Below are positions 20,272 through 29,853 of a stretch of 64,000 nucleotides of DNA, piece by piece. The first letter of the stretch is position 1. Each line of letters starts with the position of its first letter. The position numbers and the translations under genes were made by a program. The stretch is from Amphritea atlantica (lineage in GTDB: Bacteria > Pseudomonadota > Gammaproteobacteria > Pseudomonadales > Balneatricaceae): positions 3,835,001 to 3,899,000 of the forward strand of contig CP073344.1 in assembly GCA_024397875.1 (NCBI GenBank), in the 5' to 3' direction. The notes beneath the pieces are model-generated. The model was not told the DNA's origin. It saw nothing but the letters and a program-made list of their open reading frames with translations, and made no database searches.

Positions 20272-21468
20272 TTAATGGGCTCTGATCATACCCCTGGCGT
20301 TCAGCGAGCTCAATGCCAGCGTCAGACTCAGAGTCACCAGCAGAACCATCACCGAGCCCAGCACAACGCCCTCCCAGCCCAGCCACTGCCAGAAGGGATC
20401 AAGATAAAAACCGCCACAACTGGCCCCCAGATAATAGAACACCAGGTAGAGAGAGGATGCGCTGGCCCGGGCATGGGTCGCCTGATGGCTGACCCAGCTA
20501 CTGGCGCTGGAGTGGGCGAAGAAGAAACCGAAACTGTTGATAAAAAAGCCCGTCACAATCAGCGGCAAGGCGCTGCTCAGGGTTAGCAGGCTACCCGCGA
20601 TAAGGATCACGATGCCCAGCTTAATACAGTTCAGCTGGCCAATTTGCTGAGCTATACGGCCCGACAATGTCGAGCCGACAGTCCCCGTCAGATAGGTCAG
20701 AAACAACAATCCAATCCAGACCGGACTCAGATGGTAGGGGGCATCAGACAAGACAAAGGTGATATAACTGTACTGATTGATAAAAATAAAGAAATTCAGC
20801 CCACCCACCAGATACACCAGCAACAATAACGGGTTTGTCAGATGATCCCGTAAGCGGGACCCCATCGCCGACAGATTAAGGACTTGCGGTGAGAACTGCC
20901 GGGATGCTGGCAACAGCCACCAGAACAGCAGCAGACAAACACAGCTGACCAGCCCCATCACCAGAAACAGATCCGCCCAGCCGAGCCAGTCGCCGATAAA
21001 ACCGCCAATCAGACGACCTGATATCCCGCCCAGAGAGTTGCCGCTGATATAGAGCCCGACCGCCAGCAACAGCGCCTTACGGGAATATTCATCCCCCATA
21101 TAAGCGATCGCAATAGCCGGCAGCCCGCCCAGGAATACGCCTTGCAGACCCCGCAGCAGCACCAGTGCCGTAAAGCTCTCCGCCCGGGACAGCAGCAGTG
21201 TACAGAGACACACACCGGCCATACTCACCAGCATCAGCGAGCGGCGCCCGACCGCGTCTGACAGCGGGCCATAAAAGAGCAATGAAAGCCCCAGCGTCAA
21301 AGTGGTCACGGTAAAAGACCAGCTCACTTCCAGCGTCGTGAGTGAAAACTCCTGCTGTAACTGAGGCAGTATTGGCTGAGTGACATAGACATTGGCAAAA
21401 ATCATAAACGAGCCGATGCACAGAGCAAGGGTTGCCCGCCAGAACTGTTTGCTACCCGATTCGATCAT
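20272..21468 (-). CDS. MFS exporter, YnfM-like
   Basis: 398 residues, about 12 transmembrane helices. The MFS motif A loop between helices 2 and 3 is GPLSDAVGRRSLML. Signatures such as LYISGNSLGGISGRLIGGFIGD and ASSWVSHQATHARASASSLY match the E. coli YnfM (arabinose/unknown drug efflux) subfamily closely. The substrate is unknown. It diverges from a LysR gene that probably controls it. Confidence 0.87.
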   Translation of the reverse strand: MIESGSKQFWRATLALCIGSFMIFANVYVTQPILPQLQQEFSLTTLEVSWSFTVTTLTLGLSLLFYGPLSDAVGRRSLMLVSMAGVCLCTLLLSRAESFTALVLLRGLQGVFLGGLPAIAIAYMGDEYSRKALLLAVGLYISGNSLGGISGRLIGGFIGDWLGWADLFLVMGLVSCVCLLLFWWLLPASRQFSPQVLNLSAMGSRLRDHLTNPLLLLVYLVGGLNFFIFINQYSYITFVLSDAPYHLSPVWIGLLFLTYLTGTVGSTLSGRIAQQIGQLNCIKLGIVILIAGSLLTLSSALPLIVTGFFINSFGFFFAHSSASSWVSHQATHARASASSLYLVFYYLGASCGGFYLDPFWQWLGWEGVVLGSVMVLLVTLSLTLALSSLNARGMIRAH

Positions 21469-21536
21469 TACAGCGCTCTCCGATTAGATGCTGTAAGCGT
21501 ATCAGCCAACCAAAAATCACAGAAATATATAAAAAT

Positions 21537-21566
21537 GATGATATTAATAAATTATTGTGATGATAT
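21537..21566. promoter_or_regulatory. Candidate LysR-type operator between the MFS and LysR genes
   Basis: Two direct GATGATAT repeats (21537-21544 and 21559-21566) spaced 22 bp, two helical turns, with the palindrome AATAAATTATT centred between them in an AT-rich divergent promoter region. Confidence 0.4.
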
Positions 21567-21634
21567 GTCAGACAATAGGTTGCTCACTGAGCGTAATCGA
21601 CACTTTTCAGACAGATCAGATAACAGGTAAACCA

Positions 21635-22534
21635 ATGGATATCCGTTCTCTACGTTGCTTCCAGATGGTTGCCCGGGAAGCCAATTTCACCCGGGCAGCG
21701 GAACAGCTCCACCTGGCGCAGCCCGCTGTCAGCATGTCGGTTAAGCGGCTGGAAAATGAGTTAGGGCTGACCCTGTTCCATCGCAATGAGCGCCGCATCA
21801 CCCTGACGGATGAGGGGGAGCGGCTGCTGCTGCATGCCGACAAGATTCTTCAGGCCGTTGCCGATGCTGAGCTGGAAATGCAGGAACTGACCGGTCTGAC
21901 CCGCGGCCAGGTCCGGGTGGGTATTCCCAGTATGCTGGGGTCCTACTATCTGCCCGAACTGTTAATGGGGTTTCGCCACAGCTTTCCGGCACTGCAGCTA
22001 TCGGTCGTCGAAGGGGGCACTACGCATATCCGCCGGCTGATCGAAAAGGGGGATCTGGATATCGGAATTGTCGTCGATGGCGGTGAAACGGATGAACTTG
22101 AACGGGTTCACCTGATGCAGGTGGAAACCCTCGTCTGTGTCAGTCCGGACCATCCGTTCGCGCGCAAAACCAGTGTCAGCTACCAGGCGTTTCTGGATGA
22201 AGAGCTGGTATTGTTTAAAGAGGGGTTTTTCCACCGGCAGGTCACCGAACAACTGGCCAAAGACTATCACGTGACCCCGAAGATATCCTTTGAGACCAAC
22301 CTGATTCCGCTGATTCAATCGGTCGTCCGGCACGGGTTTGGCATCTCAGCCCTGCTCAAACCGGCCATCGATGATGCCCGCGACCTGATCGGGATCCCTT
22401 TTGACGAGCCGCTACTGTTTAATCTGAGCATCGCCTGGCGTCGGCAGAGTTACCTTTCCCGGGCCAACAAGGCCTTTGTCGACTATCTGCTTGAACACTC
22501 AGCGGCAACGCCTCCAAATGCGTCAAACAGGTGA
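21635..22534 (+). CDS. LysR-family transcriptional regulator
   Basis: 299 residues from [25 protein letters not shown]. The N-terminal winged helix-turn-helix lies at about 1-60 ([22 protein letters not shown]) and the effector-binding periplasmic-protein-like domain at about 90-295. The ATG at 21635 matches the family; an upstream open extension is not conserved. Divergent from the MFS exporter, which it probably regulates in response to an unknown ligand. Confidence 0.93.
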   Translation: MDIRSLRCFQMVAREANFTRAAEQLHLAQPAVSMSVKRLENELGLTLFHRNERRITLTDEGERLLLHADKILQAVADAELEMQELTGLTRGQVRVGIPSMLGSYYLPELLMGFRHSFPALQLSVVEGGTTHIRRLIEKGDLDIGIVVDGGETDELERVHLMQVETLVCVSPDHPFARKTSVSYQAFLDEELVLFKEGFFHRQVTEQLAKDYHVTPKISFETNLIPLIQSVVRHGFGISALLKPAIDDARDLIGIPFDEPLLFNLSIAWRRQSYLSRANKAFVDYLLEHSAATPPNASNR

Positions 22535-22559
22535 CAATTTCGGCAAAGCTATCTACTAT
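22531..22559 (+). promoter_or_regulatory. Candidate promoter of ppnP
   Basis: GTGACA, 17-nt spacer, TACTAT, placed about 30 nt upstream of the ppnP start. The -35 hexamer overlaps the last codons of the LysR gene. Confidence 0.5.
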
Positions 22560-22589
22560 AGCGCTCCCATTTATAGGAGTAATAATACC

Positions 22590-22871
22590 ATGCTGACCGT
22601 AAACGAATACTTTGATGGTGCGGTAAAATCTATCGGCTTTGAAAATGCGGAAGGCAAAGTAACTTCCGGTGTTATGGCCGCTGGAGAATATGAATTCGGC
22701 ACCTCTGAAAACGAACTGATGAAAGTTGTCAGTGGTGAACTGGTTGTCAAATTGCCCGGCAGTGACGAGTGGCAGGCGTTCCCAACCGGCACGGAGTTCC
22801 GGGTTGCAGCCAATCAGACATTCCAGCTGCAGGTTGCTCAGCCGACGGCATACATCTGTATCTATAGCTGA
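22590..22871 (+). CDS. ppnP: Pyrimidine/purine nucleoside phosphorylase PpnP (DUF1255)
   Basis: 93 residues, a single-domain cupin ([49 protein letters not shown]). E. coli PpnP (YaiE) catalyses phosphorolysis of several nucleosides. The ATG at 22590 follows an AGGAG site with a slightly long spacing. It is followed by a large hairpin rather than a conventional terminator. Confidence 0.93.
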   Translation: MLTVNEYFDGAVKSIGFENAEGKVTSGVMAAGEYEFGTSENELMKVVSGELVVKLPGSDEWQAFPTGTEFRVAANQTFQLQVAQPTAYICIYS

Positions 22872-22895
22872 TTCAGCACTTTAGCCGCCCAAAAC

Positions 22896-22941
22896 ATGAA
22901 TCCAAATCACTCATTGTTTTCAATAGTTGATTTGGATTCAT
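22896..22941. repeat. Long inverted repeat between ppnP and serA
   Basis: Perfect 14-bp arms ATGAATCCAAATCA (22896-22909) and TGATTTGGATTCAT (22928-22941). Inside is a further ATTG-TTTT-CAAT stem, giving a nested 46-nt hairpin. No T-run follows it. It may end or protect the ppnP transcript, or be an operator of serA. Confidence 0.75.
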
Positions 22942-23092
22942 CTTCAAGTGAATAAAAATCCACCAAATCCCCCTATTGGGGCCACCCCTTTTCCCCTGAC
23001 ACTGTGTTAACATAGCGCCCTTTCTTTTACCGGCTAATCCGGCGATGCCTGCCACACACGGGACATTTCCACATTAAAAAGAGATCCATACC

Positions 23093-24325
23093 ATGAGCCA
23101 AAATACCTCTCTGGAAAAAAGCAAGATCAAGATTCTGCTGCTGGAGGGCGTGCACCAGTCTGCACTGGATACCCTGAATGCGCACGGTTACACCAACATC
23201 GAATACCACACCGGCTCACTGCCAGAAGAAGAACTGCTTGAGCGCGTCAAAGACGTTCACTTTATCGGCCTTCGCTCCCGTACCCAGCTGACCGAAGAGG
23301 TTTTTGAAGCGGCGGACAAGCTGATTGCGGTAGGCTGTTTCTGTATCGGTACCAACCAGGTGAACCTCACTGCGGCGACCATGCGCGGTGTTGCGGTATT
23401 CAACGCGCCCTACTCCAACACCCGTTCCGTTGCTGAGCTGGTGATAGCCGAAGCGATTCTCCTGCTACGTGGCGTAGCCGAAAAAAATGCCAAGGCGCAT
23501 CGGGGAGAATGGCAGAAATCGGCCAAAAGCTCTTACGAAATTCGTGGCAAGAAGCTGGGGATCGTGGGTTACGGCAGCATCGGCTCACAGCTGAGCGTTA
23601 TTGCTGAGTCCCTGGGTATGAATGTTTTCTTCTATGACACCATCACCAAACTGCCACTGGGTAACGCCACTCAACTGGGTTCACTGAAAGAGTTGCTGAA
23701 CACCTGTGATATTGTCTCGCTGCATGTGCCTGAAACACCTGCCACCAAAGATATGATGGGAGCGGCTCAGTTCGCTGAGATGAAGCAGGACTCGATCTTC
23801 CTTAACGCCGCCCGCGGCACCGTCGTGGTCATCGATGAGCTGTGCAAAGCACTGGCTGAAAAACGCCTGCTGGGGGCTGCGATTGATGTGTTCCCGGTTG
23901 AGCCGCGCTCCAATAATGATGAGTTTATCTCGCCACTGCGCGAATTCGACAATGTAATCCTGACACCTCACGTTGGCGGATCAACGCTGGAAGCGCAGGA
24001 AAACATTGGCTACGAAGTCGCCGAAAAACTGATCAAGTACAGTGATAACGGCTCCTCAATTTCCTCCGTTAACTTTCCTGAAGTGGCTCTGCCAGAGCAT
24101 CCGGACGTTCACCGTCTGCTGCATGTTCACGAAAACGTCCCTGGCGTGATGAGCTCCATCAACAGCGTCTTTTCTGAGAACAACATCAACATCTCCGGCC
24201 AGTATCTGCAGACCAATGAGAACGTAGGTTATGTGGTTATCGATGTCGATGCTGATACATCCGAGGTTGCACTGGAAAAACTGAAACAGGTTAAGGGCAC
24301 GATTCGCTGCCGTCGACTGTTCTGA
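23093..24325 (+). CDS. serA: D-3-phosphoglycerate dehydrogenase
   Basis: First enzyme of serine biosynthesis, oxidising 3-phosphoglycerate with NAD. 410 residues. NAD-binding GIVGYGSIGSQLSVIAE, catalytic Arg (ARGTVV), Glu and His (TPHVGGST) are present, and a C-terminal ACT domain (about 335-410, HENVPGVMSSINSVF) provides serine feedback control. Closely resembles the E. coli enzyme. Single gene with its own terminator. Confidence 0.98.
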   Translation: MSQNTSLEKSKIKILLLEGVHQSALDTLNAHGYTNIEYHTGSLPEEELLERVKDVHFIGLRSRTQLTEEVFEAADKLIAVGCFCIGTNQVNLTAATMRGVAVFNAPYSNTRSVAELVIAEAILLLRGVAEKNAKAHRGEWQKSAKSSYEIRGKKLGIVGYGSIGSQLSVIAESLGMNVFFYDTITKLPLGNATQLGSLKELLNTCDIVSLHVPETPATKDMMGAAQFAEMKQDSIFLNAARGTVVVIDELCKALAEKRLLGAAIDVFPVEPRSNNDEFISPLREFDNVILTPHVGGSTLEAQENIGYEVAEKLIKYSDNGSSISSVNFPEVALPEHPDVHRLLHVHENVPGVMSSINSVFSENNINISGQYLQTNENVGYVVIDVDADTSEVALEKLKQVKGTIRCRRLF

Positions 24326-24341
24326 TACAGAAAGTGTTATG

Positions 24342-24375
24342 AAAAAGGCGGTTTCCTTCGGGAGCTGCCTTTTTT
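24342..24375 (+). terminator. Rho-independent terminator of serA
   Basis: AAAAAGGC paired with GCCTTTTT, an upper stem ending in CC-TTCG-GG and a following T-run. The TTCG loop adds stability. Confidence 0.9.
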
Positions 24376-24416
24376 ATTGCTCGATTTTATTGTCAGGTTT
24401 TATTACGCGGACGGGT

Positions 24417-25370
24417 TCAGTTCGACGGATTAATCTTCTGCTCAATCAGATTAAACACCTGCAACCGTATGCTCGCCTCCTCATTGACCAGGTGGTGCCG
24501 GGCTTTCTGTAACAGTTTAATTTCAAGGCCCGGATAGAGTCGTCCGATCACCCCGAGGTTGTGCCGCCACTCCACCGTGTCATCGTCAACCCCCTGAATA
24601 CACAGCGGCTGAGTCGGTAAACTGCCGGATTGTTCCACCTCAGCAATCCAGCGCAACATCGCACCGATCCAGCGCACCGGAATCCGTTGATGCTGTAACG
24701 GATCCTGATAGCGCACAAAATCCAGAAAACTCTGATCCCCTGAACTGGGGCCATACGTTCTGGGCACCGAACGCAGCAGAAACCTCAGCCAGCGATACTT
24801 ACTGGCGATCTCTTGCCAGCCACAAGGACGCACCAGGGGAGCCAGAAACAACTGATGCTGAACTGGCCAGTCGCGATAGCCAAACTGTAGTTGCTGCTCC
24901 ATCAATATTGCCGCGCCAGTACTCTGTCCCAGCATGGCCCAGGGCGCCTTTAAGCGGTCCTGACGACTGTTAAGCAGCTCGGTCAGCTGTCTGGCATAGG
25001 TGGTGAAACAGTCAATCGAGAGGGGCTGCCCCTGAGACAACCCATGCCCCGGCAGGTCAAAGATCAGTACATCCCAACCGATCTCCAGCAGATATGAGAT
25101 CAGATGACCGTACAGCCCGCTGTGATCAAAATAGCCATGCAGAACCACCACGGTTCCCCGGCTTTCATCCCGGCAACAGTAATGCTGAACAAACAGGGTA
25201 CACCCCAGAACCGTTTGCCGGGTGGCAAAAAGCTTATGCCCGGCATGAAGAATAGGGTTTAACTGATAACAGTTAAGATACTCCTCCAGCATCTCGCTAC
25301 CACTCACACCATCCTCATGGTTATATACCGGAAGCGTGTCGCGTAAGCATTTGGCATCTAACATCTGCAT
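24417..25370 (-). CDS. Alpha/beta hydrolase, lysophospholipase-like
   Basis: 317 residues. The oxyanion/HG motif VVLHGYFDHSGLY, nucleophile elbow GQSTG (Ser), acid in GVDDDTVEW and catalytic His in KARHHLVNE form a complete triad of the serine hydrolase type. Overall layout resembles PldB-like lysophospholipases or monoglyceride lipases, but the substrate is unknown. The ATG at 25370 has AAGGAA 9 nt upstream and is preferred to an ATG 14 codons earlier. Divergent from the channel gene. Confidence 0.8.
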   Translation of the reverse strand: MQMLDAKCLRDTLPVYNHEDGVSGSEMLEEYLNCYQLNPILHAGHKLFATRQTVLGCTLFVQHYCCRDESRGTVVVLHGYFDHSGLYGHLISYLLEIGWDVLIFDLPGHGLSQGQPLSIDCFTTYARQLTELLNSRQDRLKAPWAMLGQSTGAAILMEQQLQFGYRDWPVQHQLFLAPLVRPCGWQEIASKYRWLRFLLRSVPRTYGPSSGDQSFLDFVRYQDPLQHQRIPVRWIGAMLRWIAEVEQSGSLPTQPLCIQGVDDDTVEWRHNLGVIGRLYPGLEIKLLQKARHHLVNEEASIRLQVFNLIEQKINPSN

Positions 25371-25460
25371 AATTACGGATTCCTTAAGTGCGCCGTCCAG
25401 TCTGATCATCAAAAAGCGCGACCCTGTCTTATAATTTAGGCCAGATTTACAACTTATTCC

Positions 25461-25488
25461 TTGTACCGGGTCAATTGGCGTATATAGT
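25461..25488 (+). promoter_or_regulatory. Candidate promoter of the MscS-superfamily channel gene
   Basis: TTGTAC, 16-nt spacer, TATAGT, ending 27 nt before the start codon. The only good match in the divergent 145-bp region. Confidence 0.5.
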
Positions 25489-25515
25489 AAACCCCATCAC
25501 CTCAAGGCACGATCT

Positions 25516-28500
25516 ATGCGATTGCTATTTGTTTTCATTATTCTTTTCAGCCTGCAAGGCTTGGCTGCAACACCCGATCTCACTGCCGATCTCACTGCCG
25601 ATCTGACGCGCCTTGAGGAGCAGCTGCAACAGTTTGAAAACGATCAGGAAAATCCCACCAGAGAAGCCTATCAGCAAGCCATAAACCACCTTCAGGAGCT
25701 CATCAGTCAGCGTCAGCAGGCGCGGAAACTGCGGCTTGAAATTGAAGCCCAGCCGCAACAACTCGACCTGGCCCGCAGCCATGCGCCGCAACCCGATTCA
25801 GACCTGCCACAAACCTTTCCCGCGGAAAGAGAGCTACAACCCCTGCTGGTGAAGGCTAAGGCACGCCTGATCGATCTGGAACAGTATCGGGATGAACTGC
25901 AACGTACCATCCGCGACAGTAATAAGCTATTGCTCAGCAAGCGGGAAGAACTGGCCGCCCTGCAACAACAACTCAACAACCTGACACAGCCCGCCACCGC
26001 TACTGCACCAACCCCCGAACGGCAAAAAGCCCGGGAGCAAGCCCGCCAGTATCAGCAAATGGCGATTGAGTCCGCTATTGAGGTCACCGAACTTGAGATT
26101 CTCGCCCTGCCCGGCCGGACAGAACTGGCCTCGCTGAATCTGCAAAACCTGCAAACGCAGATTCAAAACCACCAGGACTGGATCAACAAAGCCGAAGAAC
26201 ATCTGCAACAACAGGACCGTATGTCCGCAGAAGAAACCCTCAGTCAGTTCGAATCCGCCGCGACGGACACCAACCCGGTGCTGCAGCAAACCCTCAGCCG
26301 CAACTATGAAACCGCCGATATCATCCGCCAGGAACTCGCTGAAGCAGAACAAACCGCACAGCGGCGCAAGCAACTGGAACAACAGTTGCAGATTATTCAG
26401 CAGACATACCAGGCGATACAGTTACAACTGGAACTGGGTATCGGCTATACCGGTTCAGAGATTAGAAAACATATTCAGCAACTGCCAAAACCCCTGAAAT
26501 CAGACAATACCAGGAACCGGCTTAAAGAGTTGCGTCTGAGCCAGCTGACCCTGAGCCAGCCGCCATCACCGGCGAAAACCACAGCTCTGACAGAACCGCA
26601 GAAAACAAAACTGAGTCAACTGAATCAGAGCCTGACTGAGCTGATCTCCGAGCAGCGCTCGCTGCAACAGAAGCTGATCAGTGAACTGTCACAGTTATTG
26701 CTGGTTCAGGAACAATTTAACGCCCAGGTTGCCGATAGCCGGACACTGTTTAATAAACACCTGCTCTGGCTACCCAGCACCGAGCCGGTATCCGCCAGAT
26801 GGCCGGCGCAGATTATGAGCGGCGTGATCGTTCTGAACCAAGAGTTACCTGCTCTGCTCAGACCTTACTCAACGATGCTGGCCGACATAATAGCAATCCC
26901 ATTCTGGCTGTTTCTGATCGCCCTGCCGCTGGCGCTATTCTGCCAGCGATACCTGAGGAAGCGCCAGCCCCGCTGGCGTAAGCAGATCGGCAATGTCAGT
27001 CAGGACCACATCAGCCACACCCTCCGGCCACTGTTGTATTGCCCGTTAGTCGCGCTGCCAATCCCCCTGTTTCTCTATCTGCTGGGCCGACAACTGGATG
27101 GCGATGAAACATCGGTCAGAAATCTGCTCTATGTTATTGCCTCGATCAGCTGGATCTACCTGACGGTGATGCAATGGCTGCAACAACCAGACGGCTTACT
27201 GCAGGGACAGTTCAGTCTGCCGGAACATGCCACCGCAACGCTGCGAAAACGGCTGCGCTGGTTATTCTGGATCAACTCGCCACTGATCGCCTTGCTGTTT
27301 CTGCTAGACCTGAGTACCAATGAAACCATTATTGCCGGCCCGACCCGCTTAATCCTGCTGGCCATTACTATCGGTTTTACGCTGTTCTGGATCAGTCTGT
27401 GGCGCGCCGCCCCGCGACAGCAGAAAGCGGCTGATGACGATCATTCGTGGGGCAATATCAATATCTGGATCGGCGCTATCATCGCCTTTAATGTCGCGAT
27501 GGCCGGGCTGATTCTGTGGGGCTACATGCTCTCTGCCAGTATCCTGATCGGGCTGATGTTCCTGTTGATCTGTATCGGCATTCTGGCCTATCTGATCTTC
27601 CATCTGGGGCGTCGATGGCTGCTGATAGAGGAACGTAAACTGCAGTTTACCCAAACCCTGGCGCGCCGGGCCGAGATTCTTTCCGCCCGCGAGGAGCATA
27701 AAGAGACACCACCACCCCTGAATGAAAACTTTATCGATCTGCAAACCATTTCAGAGCAGGGCAATATGCTGCTGAAAACGGTCACTGCCCTGACCTTTCT
27801 CACGCTGGCATGGTTCACCCTCGGCTGGACACTCCCGGCTCTGGAAGTGCTCGATTCGGTGACACTCTGGAGCACCGGCAGCAGCGAAAACGGGGTCCTC
27901 AATTACATCACGCTCAAACAGATTATTTTTGCGCTGGCCGCCCTGAGTGTGACGTTTATCGCCGCACGCAACCTCCCCGGGCTTTTAGAGTTGCTGGTAC
28001 TGAACTATCTGCCACTGCCCCCCGGCACCAGCTTTGCGGTCTCTACCCTGCTGAAGTACAGCCTCTATATCATCGGTCTGATCAGTTTTCTTAACTTTCT
28101 CGGACTGGAGTGGGGCAAGCTGCAGTGGCTGGTTGCGGCTCTGGGCGTCGGTCTGGGTTTCGGGTTACAGGAGATCGTCGCTAACTTTGTCTCCGGCCTG
28201 ATTATCCTGTTTGAAAAACCGGTGCGTATCGGCGATACCGTCACCATTGGCGGCGTCACCGGCACTGTCAACCGGATCCATATCCGGGCGACCACTATCA
28301 CCGACTGGGACCGCAAGGAGGTGATCATCCCCAATAAAACCTTCATCACGGACCAGTTGATCAACTGGTCACTGACCGACGCAATCACCCGCATCGTGAT
28401 CCCCGTCGGGGTCGCTTATGGATCCGATACCGAGCTGGTGACAAAACTATTGCTGCAGGTGGCCGAGGAAAATGAAAATGTCCTGACAGAGCCATCGCCT

Positions 28501-28719
28501 CAGGCCTTTTTCCTGGCATTCGGAAACAGTACACTGGACTTTGAACTACGCGCTCATATCAGCGCGATGGATAAACGCAACCAGGCACTGCATGAACTTC
28601 ACGGCGCGATTGACCGGCTGTTCCGGGCGCACAATATCGAGATCGCATTCCCGCAGATGGACCTGCATCTGCGCAGCAATGACAGCGATGAGCGTTCCGA
28701 CAAAAATGATAAAGAATAA
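25516..28719 (+). CDS. Large MscS-superfamily mechanosensitive channel (MscK/MscM type)
   Basis: 1067 residues, the size of MscK and YjeP. A signal peptide (about 1-20) leads to a long periplasmic coiled-coil domain rich in Gln, Leu and Glu (about 25-430). Roughly eleven transmembrane helices follow (about 440-900), then the pore helix and beta-domain (GLGFGLQEIVANFVSGLIILFEKPVRIGDTVTIGG) and C-terminal vestibule domain. It protects against hypo-osmotic shock by releasing solutes. The mature N-terminus contains an in-frame 12-bp tandem repeat encoding TADLTADL (about 25577-25605). The exact paralogue (MscK, MscM or other) cannot be fixed. Confidence 0.9.
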   Translation: MRLLFVFIILFSLQGLAATPDLTADLTADLTRLEEQLQQFENDQENPTREAYQQAINHLQELISQRQQARKLRLEIEAQPQQLDLARSHAPQPDSDLPQTFPAERELQPLLVKAKARLIDLEQYRDELQRTIRDSNKLLLSKREELAALQQQLNNLTQPATATAPTPERQKAREQARQYQQMAIESAIEVTELEILALPGRTELASLNLQNLQTQIQNHQDWINKAEEHLQQQDRMSAEETLSQFESAATDTNPVLQQTLSRNYETADIIRQELAEAEQTAQRRKQLEQQLQIIQQTYQAIQLQLELGIGYTGSEIRKHIQQLPKPLKSDNTRNRLKELRLSQLTLSQPPSPAKTTALTEPQKTKLSQLNQSLTELISEQRSLQQKLISELSQLLLVQEQFNAQVADSRTLFNKHLLWLPSTEPVSARWPAQIMSGVIVLNQELPALLRPYSTMLADIIAIPFWLFLIALPLALFCQRYLRKRQPRWRKQIGNVSQDHISHTLRPLLYCPLVALPIPLFLYLLGRQLDGDETSVRNLLYVIASISWIYLTVMQWLQQPDGLLQGQFSLPEHATATLRKRLRWLFWINSPLIALLFLLDLSTNETIIAGPTRLILLAITIGFTLFWISLWRAAPRQQKAADDDHSWGNINIWIGAIIAFNVAMAGLILWGYMLSASILIGLMFLLICIGILAYLIFHLGRRWLLIEERKLQFTQTLARRAEILSAREEHKETPPPLNENFIDLQTISEQGNMLLKTVTALTFLTLAWFTLGWTLPALEVLDSVTLWSTGSSENGVLNYITLKQIIFALAALSVTFIAARNLPGLLELLVLNYLPLPPGTSFAVSTLLKYSLYIIGLISFLNFLGLEWGKLQWLVAALGVGLGFGLQEIVANFVSGLIILFEKPVRIGDTVTIGGVTGTVNRIHIRATTITDWDRKEVIIPNKTFITDQLINWSLTDAITRIVIPVGVAYGSDTELVTKLLLQVAEENENVLTEPSPQAFFLAFGNSTLDFELRAHISAMDKRNQALHELHGAIDRLFRAHNIEIAFPQMDLHLRSNDSDERSDKNDKE

Positions 28720-28752
28720 GCACGTTTTTACAGGGATGAGAGGAATTAAGGC

Positions 28753-29166
28753 ATGAGTGAACACCTGAACCGAAAACTACTGCATCAGTGCCAGATCGCG
28801 GTGCGCTGGGGGGATATGGATGCCTACGGACATGTCAATAACGCCCTCTATATGCGCTATCTGGAAGAAGCCCGGGTTCAGTTTCTGGCGGATATCGGCG
28901 CCGCGATGAGCGGCAACGGCACCGATCCGGTGATTATCAATGTTGGCTGCACCTTCCTGAGGCCGGTCAGTTATCCCGCCACGATGATAATAAAAAGCTA
29001 TGTCGGAGAGATCGGCCGTAGCAGCTTCATGGTCTGGTATGAACTGAGCACCACCGATAATCCCGATCAGCTTTGCAGTGAGGGTTATTCAAAAGTGGTC
29101 TGGATGGATCATCAGACGGGTCGCTCCGTGCCCCTGCCAGAGACGATTCGTACCGCTATCTCATAA
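28753..29166 (+). CDS. Acyl-CoA thioesterase, YbgC/FadM hotdog type
   Basis: 137 residues with the 4HBT signature VRWGDMDAYGHVNNALYMRYLEEAR; the Asp after GDM is the catalytic residue in this family. Single hotdog domain acting on acyl-CoA or acyl-ACP thioesters. It starts 33 nt after the channel gene and is followed 25 nt later by a DUF4870 gene, so the three probably form an operon. Confidence 0.88.
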   Translation: MSEHLNRKLLHQCQIAVRWGDMDAYGHVNNALYMRYLEEARVQFLADIGAAMSGNGTDPVIINVGCTFLRPVSYPATMIIKSYVGEIGRSSFMVWYELSTTDNPDQLCSEGYSKVVWMDHQTGRSVPLPETIRTAIS

Positions 29167-29191
29167 AACCGTAACAAGGAGCTAAACGCGA

Positions 29192-29542
29192 ATGAGTGAA
29201 GTAATTGAAGTGCAAAAGAGTAATGGCAGCAATGCCAAAGTTGTCTACATCCTCTATCTGGTCAGCCTGATTGTAGGTGTCACCGGTATCGTCGGACTGA
29301 TCATGGCCTATGTGTATAAAGCCGATGCCCCCGACTGGCTGAAAACCCACTACCAGTGGCAGATCCGGACCTTCTGGCTGGGCCTGCTCTACACCGTTAT
29401 CGGTCTGATCACCACCATGCTTCTGATCGGCTATCTGATCCTGTTGTTCAATCTGATCTGGTTTATCATCCGCTGCGTCAAGGGTCTCAGCGCTCTGGAG
29501 AAACAGCGTCCCTTGCCTGAACCCACCAGCTGGCTGTTCTGA
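29192..29542 (+). CDS. DUF4870-type small membrane protein
   Basis: 116 residues with three predicted transmembrane helices (about 17-40, 56-75, 78-96) and the DUF4870-like pattern DAPDWLKTHYQWQIRTFWLG. No known biochemical role. Last gene of the probable channel-thioesterase operon and directly followed by a strong terminator. Confidence 0.8.
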   Translation: MSEVIEVQKSNGSNAKVVYILYLVSLIVGVTGIVGLIMAYVYKADAPDWLKTHYQWQIRTFWLGLLYTVIGLITTMLLIGYLILLFNLIWFIIRCVKGLSALEKQRPLPEPTSWLF

Positions 29543-29566
29543 GCGTTACAACACAACGTTTTCACT

Positions 29567-29594
29567 CAAAGAGCTGCCCTCCGGCAGCTTTTTT
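29567..29594 (+). terminator. Rho-independent terminator after the DUF4870 gene
   Basis: AGCTGCC-CTCC-GGCAGCT stem followed by six T, 30 nt past the stop. Confidence 0.9.
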
Positions 29595-29853
29595 GTGTCT
29601 GCCAATCACCCGCGGCAATGCCTTTCAGCCACATTCCACAATGTGAAATGAATACCTGCCTCAAACAGGGTATAAGCTTCATACTTTAGCATTGCTCAGG
29701 GGCGACAGCGTTTGTAAAGTGCGATATTGTTGCAACGCACAAGCCACAATAGCTGCAGCGCTGATAGGAGCCACGGCTATTGCGGCATACAAAAAAGACC
29801 TGGTCCGGTTGCCTCGCGCCGGATACGGGACGATTACAATGAGGCAGTAAATT
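29595..29853 (+). promoter_or_regulatory. Upstream region of glcB with a small inverted repeat
   Basis: No gene. A 16-bp inverted repeat, CACATT-CCAC-AATGTG (29630-29645), is the most symmetrical element and could bind a regulator of malate synthase. No riboswitch fold and no confident promoter were recognised. Confidence 0.35.

Noticed and set aside
29595..29853. Glycine riboswitch upstream of malate synthase
   Set aside because: The conserved glycine aptamer core is not recognisable; only a small inverted repeat is seen.
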